A DNA stretch of 26,537 nucleotides from JAWWPG01 sp038327385 (GTDB lineage Bacteria; Actinomycetota; Actinomycetes; Propionibacteriales; Nocardioidaceae), in NCBI GenBank assembly GCA_038327385.1, contig JBBQKY010000013.1, forward strand, positions 1-26,537, written 5' to 3'. The notes beneath the pieces are model-generated. The model was not told the origin of the DNA and ran no database searches. It worked only from the letters and a program-made list of their open reading frames with translations. Each line of letters begins with the position of its first letter. Positions within the stretch are counted from its first letter, which is position 1. A program made the position numbers and the translations under genes. Shown one piece after another: positions 19,565 through 26,537 of the stretch.

Positions 19565-22500
19565 TCAGGCGCCCGTCACCACGTGCTCCAGCTCCGGCCG
19601 GCCCGGCAGGTCGTCGTACGTGACGACGTCACCGGACCGCACGTAGTAGAACGACGCGCTCACCCGAGCGGCATCGACGCCCGTCAGCTCTGCCCAGGCA
19701 ACCCGGTACGTCGCCAACTGGAGCGGGTCGGCGGTCTGTGCCTTGTTGGTCTTCCAGTCCACGACCTCGAACCCGCTGGCGGTGGCGTAGACGGCGTCGA
19801 TCCGTCCTCGGACCACATGGCCGCCGAGCACCAGGGCGAAGGGCACCTCGACCTGGACGGGCATCCGCTCGCCGTACGGGCCCGCCTTGAACGCCTCGAT
19901 GAGCTCGCGCAGCTCGTCGTCTCCGGAGATGTCCATGTCTGCCCGGCCGGGCAGGTCGTCGGGGTCGAGCAGCAGCGGCTGCCCGACGTGGGTCTCGACC
20001 CAGGCATGGAAGCGGGTGCCGAAGCGCGCGGCAGACGACGGCTTGCGCGGCATCGGCCGAGCCAGCCCCCGGGCCAGGCCCGCGGGGTCGTCGCCCAGCC
20101 GCATCAGTGTGGTGGCCGAGATGGCGGGCGGGAGCGTGACGACGACCTCCTGGACGTCGGCGCTGCGCGCCTCGTCGAGCAGGGCTTCGAGCTCGAGGTC
20201 CCACTGACGCACCACCGCTTGCTCGTCGAGCATCAGCAGGTCGCCGGCCACCCGGGTGGCCGCCTCGCGGCCCTGCTCCCGAGCCCGGCGGACCAGCTCG
20301 GCGGCAGCGCGACGTCTCCCGACCTCGGCTGCGCCCGCTTCGGCTGGCCATGCCACCGGGGTCTCCTTCGCGTTGGCCGGGTTCGTCTCACCCACGGCGG
20401 GCACCGCACTCGCAGGGTCGGGAAGGACCCCGAACGATGCCATCGCCGTCTGCACCTCGCCAGCGAACACGGACGGCCCGCGCGGCCTGACCTGCTGAGG
20501 TCCCCACCAGTGGCAGGACACGACGAGCCGCTCGCGAGGACGCGTGGCGCAGACATACGCGAGGCGTCGCTCCTCCACCTCGGTCGCTGCACTGCAGTCC
20601 TTGCTGTACGTCGCAAGACCTGCGGGTGACCGCTCCGGCACGGCAGGCAGGTCGGCGGCATCACCACGCAGCGCCGACGGAAGGACATGGGGAGACGCAG
20701 TCCACTTCGCGGCGGACCGCGCAACCGGGAAGACCCCCTTGGACCAGCACGGCGCGAACACCACGTCCCACTCGAGGCCCTTGGCCCGGTGAGCCGTCAG
20801 GAGCTTGACGGAGTCGGCTTCGGTGGGCAGCGCGAGCGACAGACCCTGCCCGTACTCGTCCTCCGCCTGCAGGTAGGCGAGCAGGCCGGCCAGCGACGAG
20901 TCGGCGTCGAAGCCGGCGAAGGCGGTGATCGCGTCGAGGAAGGTCGCCACGTTGTTGCGCCGGGCGGCCGCGACCTGCGACGTGGCGGAAGCCAGCTCGA
21001 CCTCCAGGCCGGTGACGTCGATCACCCGGCGGACCAGGTCGAGCAGCGGCTCTCCGACGTACCGGCCAAGCACTTGCAGCTCGCGGCTCAGCAACGCGAA
21101 GCGCTCGCGAGCGGCGGATGAGTACGGCAGAGCGCCGGGGTGCCCGAGCGCCTCGACCAGTGAGACGAGGTCGGCGGGGTCGACTCCGAACACAGCAGCC
21201 GCGAGTCCCGCTGCTACATCATGCCCGCCACTCATCGCCACGGACGACCGCGCCTGATCGCCGCTTTTGGCGAGCATTCGCGCGCGCCTGCCCAGCAGCG
21301 CCAGGTCTCGGGCGCCGATGGCCCAACGGGGGCCGGCAAGCAAGGTGAGCAGCGCCGCGTTGGCCGTGACGTCGTGCAGCACCTCCAGGGTGCTGACGAT
21401 CTCGATCACCTCCGGCATCTGCAGGAGACCCGCCAGACCCACCACCTCGACAGGAACGTCAACCGCGACCAGCGCGTCGTGGATGTCGGCGACCGTCTTG
21501 TTGTCGCGCGCCAGGACGGCGATCTGGGACCACGGCCGGGAGATCTGAGCGTGCACCCGCGGCACCTCGGCGGCCAGGAAGTCGAGCTCGTCGCGGTAGG
21601 TCTCCAGCACCGCCAGGCGGACGGCGCCTTCGGGGGCGGCCGAAGCGGGCTCCAGCGGGCGGGCGCCGGTGAACGCGGCGTGCAGCGGTCGCGCCAGCTG
21701 GTTCGCGGTCTGCAGTATCCGTAGGTGCGAGCGGCGGTTGACATTGAGCGGGTATCGGTGCGCTGGACTGCCGCCGTCCGTGTCGCCGCGCGGGAACTGC
21801 CCCGCGAACTGCTCGATGTTGCCTACCGAGGCACCTCGCCAGCCGTAGATGGCCTGGCACGGGTCACCGACGGCGGTGACCGGGTGCCCCCGCCCCGCCT
21901 CGTCGACGCTTTCGGAGAACAGTGCCCGGAGCAGCCGCGCCTGCGCGACGGACGTGTCCTGGTACTCGTCGAGCAGCACCAGCTCGAAGCGCTCCCGCTC
22001 CAGGGCACCGACCTCCTGGCGTGCCTCGGCGAGGCGGGCCGCACCTGCCATCTGGTCGGCGAAGTCCATGACGCCCAGCTCGGTCTTGAGAGCCCGGTAG
22101 AGCTCGACGAAGGCCAGCAGCTCGGTGCGCTTGTCGGCTGCCGCGAGCAGGTCCCTGACTGCCTTCGTCTGCTTCGCCTGCGCCCACAGCGGAGCCTCAC
22201 GGCGCTGGAACGCCCGCACCTCCCCGGGCTGCACGAGGTGTTCGGAAAGCTCCGCGTCCAGAGCCAGCAGGCCGTTGACGGTCGTCGGCATCCACGTGGT
22301 GAGGTGCGCGACGGCGCCGTCGAAGCGTCGTACCGCCGTCGCGGCAAGCTGGAAGCGCGTCGCGTCGCTGACCACCCGGGTGTCGGGCTCGAGCCCGATG
22401 CGCAAGCCGTGCTCGGCGAGCAGCCGCGCGGCGTACGCCTGATAGGTCAGCACCGTCGGCTCTGCCCCTTTCAGTGCGGCTGCGGTGTCGGCACCTGCCG

Positions 22501-22798
22501 GGCGATCCTGCGGTACGGCGGTCAGCCCGGCCTGAGCGAGATAGTCGCGCACCCGACGGCCGAGCTCGCCAGCCGCCTTGGTGGTGAACGTCAGACCGAG
22601 AACCCGCTCGGCCGGCACCTGGCCCGTTCCGACGAGCCAGACGACGCGAGCCGCCATGACGGTTGTCTTACCGGTGCCGGCACCGGCGACCACCAGCCCC
22701 GGCTCGAGAGGAGCAGTGATCGCGGCCAGCTGCTGCTCGCTGAAGGGGATCCCCATCAGCCGAGACAGGTCGTGCGGGTCAGAGAGGGCGGGAGTCAC
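19565..22798 (-). CDS. adnB: AdnB subunit of the AdnAB helicase-nuclease
   Basis: A 1077-residue UvrD-like helicase fused to a RecB-type nuclease. Motor motifs: Walker A AGAGTGKT (38-45), motif Ia LTFTTKAAGELG, motif II LLDEYQDTSVAQ, motif III AVGDPCQAIYGWRGAS, motif IV LNVNRRSH, motif V LLTAHRAKGLEWDVVF and motif VI AYVCATRPRERLV. The C-terminal nuclease has GRIDAVY and VVDWKTNK, the Asp/Asp-x-Lys metal site, followed by QLATYRVAW. AdnAB resects DNA double-strand breaks in actinobacteria, and AdnB is the main translocating motor. The GTG at 22798 overlaps the adnA stop as GTGA, so the subunits are co-translated in likely equal amounts. Confidence 0.92.
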   Translation of the reverse strand: MTPALSDPHDLSRLMGIPFSEQQLAAITAPLEPGLVVAGAGTGKTTVMAARVVWLVGTGQVPAERVLGLTFTTKAAGELGRRVRDYLAQAGLTAVPQDRPAGADTAAALKGAEPTVLTYQAYAARLLAEHGLRIGLEPDTRVVSDATRFQLAATAVRRFDGAVAHLTTWMPTTVNGLLALDAELSEHLVQPGEVRAFQRREAPLWAQAKQTKAVRDLLAAADKRTELLAFVELYRALKTELGVMDFADQMAGAARLAEARQEVGALERERFELVLLDEYQDTSVAQARLLRALFSESVDEAGRGHPVTAVGDPCQAIYGWRGASVGNIEQFAGQFPRGDTDGGSPAHRYPLNVNRRSHLRILQTANQLARPLHAAFTGARPLEPASAAPEGAVRLAVLETYRDELDFLAAEVPRVHAQISRPWSQIAVLARDNKTVADIHDALVAVDVPVEVVGLAGLLQMPEVIEIVSTLEVLHDVTANAALLTLLAGPRWAIGARDLALLGRRARMLAKSGDQARSSVAMSGGHDVAAGLAAAVFGVDPADLVSLVEALGHPGALPYSSAARERFALLSRELQVLGRYVGEPLLDLVRRVIDVTGLEVELASATSQVAAARRNNVATFLDAITAFAGFDADSSLAGLLAYLQAEDEYGQGLSLALPTEADSVKLLTAHRAKGLEWDVVFAPCWSKGVFPVARSAAKWTASPHVLPSALRGDAADLPAVPERSPAGLATYSKDCSAATEVEERRLAYVCATRPRERLVVSCHWWGPQQVRPRGPSVFAGEVQTAMASFGVLPDPASAVPAVGETNPANAKETPVAWPAEAGAAEVGRRRAAAELVRRAREQGREAATRVAGDLLMLDEQAVVRQWDLELEALLDEARSADVQEVVVTLPPAISATTLMRLGDDPAGLARGLARPMPRKPSSAARFGTRFHAWVETHVGQPLLLDPDDLPGRADMDISGDDELRELIEAFKAGPYGERMPVQVEVPFALVLGGHVVRGRIDAVYATASGFEVVDWKTNKAQTADPLQLATYRVAWAELTGVDAARVSASFYYVRSGDVVTYDDLPGRPELEHVVTGA

Positions 22799-25700
22799 GA
22801 CAGCACCGTCCCTGAACGGACCTGCGCCGGACACAAGGACCGGAAGTCGCAGAAGGTGCAGTGGTCCCCGAGCAAGGCGACGAACCGCTCCGACCGCATC
22901 GTCGTAGCGCCAGCGCTGAGCTGCACCTCGATGGGCGTCCGGCCCGTCTCGTCCGGCGCCTGCGGTGGCTGCGCCTGGACCTTCGCCATGCCGTCCTGCG
23001 CGACGCGCAGCTGGACGAGCTCGGCGCCCCCTGAGCGGGCCCCCTCGCCGACGAGGTCGGCGAAGGCACCTGCGTCGGTCACCAGCTGGTAGAGACCCAG
23101 CTGGGGGTTGTCCAGAAGCGAGGTGCCGCTCGGAGGGTTCCTGCTGGTCTTGAGGTCGACGACGTGTAGGCGGCCGTCGGTATCGGACTCGAGCCGGTCG
23201 ACGCGCCCTCGCAGCCGGACCTGCTCCCCTTCGTCGATCGGCAAGGTCACGTCGAAATCGGACTCGGTGGCGACGACCTGTCGATGGGGCCGGCCCTGGT
23301 GCCAGGCGAGCAGCCGCTCGACCGCCGCCCGCGCCTCGAGCCGCTCCCTGGCGGCGATCCACGGGCTGTCGAACGAGAGGCTTCCCCAGACGCTGTCCAG
23401 CAGGGAGAAAAGCTCCTCCTTGGTGGCGACGTCCACCTCGGCCAGGTGGTCGGCCAGCACGTGCAGGACGTTGCCGAACCCCATCGCCGCCGAGCGTGCG
23501 GACTCACCCGCAGCCTCTTTGGAGAGGAACCAGCGAAGGGGACAGTCGAGAATCCCCCCGAGCATGCTGGCCGACATCGCGAGCGGCTCCGCGGCCGGCC
23601 GCACCGGGACCGGGTTGTCCGTGCGTTCCCGCAGCCCCCACCACGTCGCCGGGTCCGCGGCGGGAACGAGAGGACCGGCGCTGCTCTGCTCCTCAGCCAG
23701 CCGGGCCAGCCGGGCGGCAGCGGCGAGGCGGAGGCCCTCGCTCTGCGACGGGTCCGCGACGACCCGGCGCAGCGCTGCGACGAGCCCGCCCAGCGACAGG
23801 GGGCGCTCGGGCCTGCCGATGACATGCGTCGGCCTCCTGTCCAGGGCCTCCAGGAGTCGAGAGGGCTGCTCGCCGTCCTGCTCCTGAGCGGCGACTGCCG
23901 TGACGATGAGGCGCTGGCGCGCTCGGGTGGTCGCGACGTAGAAGAGGCGGCGCTCCTCGGCAAGCAGGGTGGCGACGCCGGGCGGGTCGACGATCTCGTC
24001 GAGGCCGAGCCGGTCAGCCTGCAGGAGCGACCCGCGTCGCCGGACGTCGGGCCAGCTGCCCTCCTGGACCGCGGCGACGACGACGACCCGCCACTCCAGA
24101 CCCTTCGAGCGGTGAGCGGTCAGCAGCCGCACGGCGTTTCCGCTGACGCCGACATCGGCCCGGTTGTCGGCAGGTATCTGCTGGGCCTGGATCTCCTCCA
24201 GGAACACGCCGACCGACGTGTGCTGCTGCTTCTCCTCCGCTCGGGCGGCGACCTCGAACAGCGCGCAGATCGAGTCCAGATCCCGGTTGGCGGCCCGGGC
24301 GGCGGGCCCTCCCCGCTCGACGGCGGCGCGCAGCCGCCGGTGCCACCGGGTGCCCTGCCACAGCGCCCAGAGCGCCTCCTCGGCGGGCTGGTCGGCTACC
24401 AGCTGCAGGTGGACCTGCCTCAGCAGCAGCCCGAGCCGTCGTACGGCGACCGCTGCCGGGTCCGACAGGTCCGCCAGCATGGCAGGCTCGGCGAGGCAGA
24501 GCCGGAAGAGCTCTGCCGACGGCGTCGCAGCTGCGTCCCCGTCGGCTCGGGCCGCCCGGCGCAGGGCGCGACCGAGTCGGCGCAGCGAGGCGCCGTCGAC
24601 GTCGGCGAGCGGTGAGGTGATCAGCGTGTGCGCCGTCTCCGTGGTCATCGCCGCCGGGTCGAGGCTGGCCGACAACGCCAGCAGCAGCGGCTGCACGGCG
24701 GGCTCTCCGCGCAGCGGCACCTCGTCTCCGGCGACCTCGACCGGAACTCCTGCGCCGACGAGCGCGCGCCGAAGACTGGGGATCGAGACCATGCCAGAAC
24801 GCACCAGCACCGCGATCTGCGACCACGGGACGCCGTCCTCGAGGTGTGATCGCCGTACCAGGTCGGCGATGTGGTCGGCCTGTGCGCCGCTGGAGGAGTA
24901 GGTCAGCACCTCGACACGGCCTGGCCCGAGCTCGCTCGGCATCGCGACCGGGTTGCGGAAGCGCCGGAACGTCTCGACGTCGATGGCCCCGCTCACGCCG
25001 ATGCCCGCGGCCACCCGGCGCGAGGCTCGCAGTAGTCGACTGCCGAACCGACGCGTGGTGGACAGCGCCACCACCGGTGCCGGGGAGCCATCCGCCTGCG
25101 GGAAGTCAACGGGAAAGTCCAAGATCCCGCGCACGTCGGCGCCGCGGAAGGCGTAGATGCTCTGGTCGGGGTCACCGACGACGACGAGGTCGCGTCCGTC
25201 GCCCGCGAGCGCGCGCAGCAACCGAACCTGGCCGGGGTCGGTGTCCTGGTACTCGTCGACGAAGACGGCGGCGAACCTGCTCCGCAGGTCGGCGCGCACG
25301 TCGCCCGACTCGGCCAGCAGCACCGCCCGGTGGATCAGCTCGGAGTAGTCGAGCGCGCCTTCGAAGTCCAAGACGTTGAGGTACTCGTCCATGAAGCTCC
25401 CGGCCGCCTCCCACTCCGGGCGCTCGAACTCCTTCCCGAGCCGGCTGAGGTCGTCCGGGGACATCGCGAGCTCCCGTGCCCGGCTCAGAACTGCATGGAC
25501 CTCGCGGGCGAAGCCACGGGTGCCGAGCGCCGCCTCGAGCTCCGCCGGCCAGGCGACGGTGCCGAGCTCGCGGGAGGCGCTGAGCATCTCGCGCAGCCGG
25601 ACGTCCTGCTCCGGCGAGCTCAGCAGGCGGGCCGGTGTCGCATAGAGCTGCGGCGGCTGACAGCTGCGGAGCAAGCCATAGCAGAACGAGTGGAACGTCG

Positions 25701-25992
25701 AGCTGATCGGCATGGACGTCGTACGGCGGACCCGGGCCGTGATCCGGTCCCGTAGCTCCTCCGCCGCCTTGCGGCTGAACGTGAGCACCAGCACCTGCGA
25801 GGGGTCGAGGCCCCTGCGCTCGATGCGGTCGACCACGGCTTCGACGAGCGTCGTCGTCTTGCCCGTCCCAGGACCGGCCAGCACCAGAAGCGGACCGCCG
25901 GCGTGCGCTACCACAGCCCGCTGGTCGTCGTCGAGGGCGGGCGCGTGCCCCACGAGACGCTCGCTGCGCTCGAGACGGTAGGTGACGGCCAT
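22795..25992 (-). CDS. adnA: AdnA subunit of the AdnAB helicase-nuclease
   Basis: A 1065-residue protein. The N-terminal UvrD-like motor has Walker A AGPGTGKT (39-46), TFHSFCYGLLR, VFVDEYQDTDPGQ, VVGDPDQSIYAFRGAD and TAHRSKGLEWRVVVV. The C-terminal nuclease has GRVDRLE and VVDLKTSR. An iron-sulfur staple is formed by the Cys in ILDCPLRWFL and by Cys1045, Cys1048 and Cys1054 in CTFCDFRSLC, as in AddB-type nucleases. Motif IV (LSTTRRFGSRL) departs from the usual NYRS. The start is uncertain: I chose the ATG at 25992, with another in-frame ATG at 26001 and an open frame to 26133; none has a convincing ribosome-binding site. It is divergent from the last gene, with 165 bp between them. Confidence 0.92.
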   Translation of the reverse strand: MAVTYRLERSERLVGHAPALDDDQRAVVAHAGGPLLVLAGPGTGKTTTLVEAVVDRIERRGLDPSQVLVLTFSRKAAEELRDRITARVRRTTSMPISSTFHSFCYGLLRSCQPPQLYATPARLLSSPEQDVRLREMLSASRELGTVAWPAELEAALGTRGFAREVHAVLSRARELAMSPDDLSRLGKEFERPEWEAAGSFMDEYLNVLDFEGALDYSELIHRAVLLAESGDVRADLRSRFAAVFVDEYQDTDPGQVRLLRALAGDGRDLVVVGDPDQSIYAFRGADVRGILDFPVDFPQADGSPAPVVALSTTRRFGSRLLRASRRVAAGIGVSGAIDVETFRRFRNPVAMPSELGPGRVEVLTYSSSGAQADHIADLVRRSHLEDGVPWSQIAVLVRSGMVSIPSLRRALVGAGVPVEVAGDEVPLRGEPAVQPLLLALSASLDPAAMTTETAHTLITSPLADVDGASLRRLGRALRRAARADGDAAATPSAELFRLCLAEPAMLADLSDPAAVAVRRLGLLLRQVHLQLVADQPAEEALWALWQGTRWHRRLRAAVERGGPAARAANRDLDSICALFEVAARAEEKQQHTSVGVFLEEIQAQQIPADNRADVGVSGNAVRLLTAHRSKGLEWRVVVVAAVQEGSWPDVRRRGSLLQADRLGLDEIVDPPGVATLLAEERRLFYVATTRARQRLIVTAVAAQEQDGEQPSRLLEALDRRPTHVIGRPERPLSLGGLVAALRRVVADPSQSEGLRLAAAARLARLAEEQSSAGPLVPAADPATWWGLRERTDNPVPVRPAAEPLAMSASMLGGILDCPLRWFLSKEAAGESARSAAMGFGNVLHVLADHLAEVDVATKEELFSLLDSVWGSLSFDSPWIAARERLEARAAVERLLAWHQGRPHRQVVATESDFDVTLPIDEGEQVRLRGRVDRLESDTDGRLHVVDLKTSRNPPSGTSLLDNPQLGLYQLVTDAGAFADLVGEGARSGGAELVQLRVAQDGMAKVQAQPPQAPDETGRTPIEVQLSAGATTMRSERFVALLGDHCTFCDFRSLCPAQVRSGTVLS

Positions 25993-26145
25993 GACGTTCA
26001 TCCCATCATCGACGACCGACACTCCCAGGGATGCGGATGCAACCGGAATGGGATGTCGCGTGACGTCATCAACCGGAGCGTCCTTGCCGTCCGCCGGAGC
26101 GCTCCGTTCGGGTGCCCCCCGGTCCGTGGGCACCGAGTCGTTGGG

Positions 26146-26151
26146 TACGGT
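26146..26151 (+). promoter_or_regulatory. -10 box of leaderless terminal gene
   Basis: TACGGT followed by CGCCGG and the ATG at 26158, the same arrangement as five other starts in the window. Confidence 0.58.
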
Positions 26152-26157
26152 CGCCGG

Positions 26158-26537
26158 ATGATCCGAAGACTTCTCGCGGGAGGCGCTGCTGGTGCAGCCG
26201 GCACGACCGCACTGAACGCCGCCACCTACCTCGACATGTCATGGCGCGGGCGCGCCGCGAGCGAGACCCCACAGCAGTCGGTCGAGGTGATGGCGGAGAA
26301 GCTAGGGGTCGAGGTGCCGGGCGAAGGTGAGACACGCGAGAACCGGTTGTCCGGTCTTGGCGCTCTGTCGGGGATCGCGACAGGGGTCGCGGTCGGCGCC
26401 GCGTACGGCCTGCTCGACGTCGTACACGTGCGCCCCGGGCTCGGGAAAGGGACGTTGCTCGCGGCGACGACCGCCCTGCTGGCGGCCAACGTGCCAATGA
26501 TGCAGATGGGGATCTCCGATCCCACGACCTGGTCCCT
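26158..26537 (+). CDS. Putative membrane protein, unknown function, C-terminally cut by window end
   Basis: The open frame runs 126 codons to the edge without a stop. It begins MIRRLLAGGAAGAAGTTALN followed by AATYLDMSWRGRAASETP. The first ~20 residues are Gly/Ala-rich and weakly hydrophobic. A charged stretch (VEVMAEKLGVEVPGEGETRE) comes next, and then two hydrophobic Gly/Ala-rich segments (about residues 70-92 and 102-118) that could be membrane helices. I do not recognise the family with confidence, though similar small actinobacterial membrane proteins exist. The start is supported by a -10 box six bases upstream and by protein-like composition throughout. Confidence 0.72.
   Translation, partial: MIRRLLAGGAAGAAGTTALNAATYLDMSWRGRAASETPQQSVEVMAEKLGVEVPGEGETRENRLSGLGALSGIATGVAVGAAYGLLDVVHVRPGLGKGTLLAATTALLAANVPMMQMGISDPTTWS

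Overview
The window is GC-rich chromosomal DNA from an actinomycete-type bacterium. It carries whiB7, mycoredoxin, AdnA/AdnB, UvrD2 with a tetracysteine motif, UPF0182, DUF2342 and DUF5679, and several genes appear to be leaderless with a TANNNT -10 box. From memory, the order from about 3.7 kb to 26 kb matches the conserved block known in Mycobacterium tuberculosis as Rv3193c-Rv3202c, without an obvious counterpart of the ion-channel gene Rv3200c. I cannot name the genus from sequence alone.

Left end (1-3.6 kb): an accessory, decaying region. It holds the start of an ABC-transporter solute-binding lipoprotein and an intact serine beta-lactamase-like hydrolase. A scar follows: the first ~30 codons of a GNAT acetyltransferase, a 5'-truncated and twice-frameshifted IS256-family transposase, and a frameshifted CorA-type transporter fragment. 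The scar ends at an initiator tRNA gene with its own promoter and terminator.

3.7-9.1 kb (minus strand): a probable operon of moaE, a small membrane protein, a PDZ/Lon-type membrane protease, a PPA1377-like protein and a seven-helix UPF0182 protein. moaE and the divergent DUF2342 gene are separated by only 43 bp, and both look leaderless.

9.2-14.6 kb (plus strand): DUF2342 protein with a repetitive acidic tail, Nudix hydrolase, YgjP-like metallopeptidase, DUF5679 zinc-ribbon protein, a ThiF/TOMM-cyclodehydratase-like protein and an ABC1/UbiB-type kinase. The last two overlap by ATGA.

14.6-16.0 kb (minus strand): the whiB7 region. It contains a promoter, a 16-bp inverted repeat, a 68-codon upstream ORF, a predicted antiterminator overlapping the end of that ORF, an intrinsic terminator and whiB7. 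Downstream are a small basic protein and a small zinc-ribbon protein. This is the most information-rich stretch and reads as a translation-controlled attenuator for an antibiotic-response regulator.

16-26.5 kb: a DNA-repair and redox block with uvrD2, mycoredoxin (divergent, behind a SigR/SigH-like promoter), nudC, and adnB/adnA, the two subunits of an actinobacterial double-strand-break helicase-nuclease. The window ends in an unrecognised membrane protein gene.
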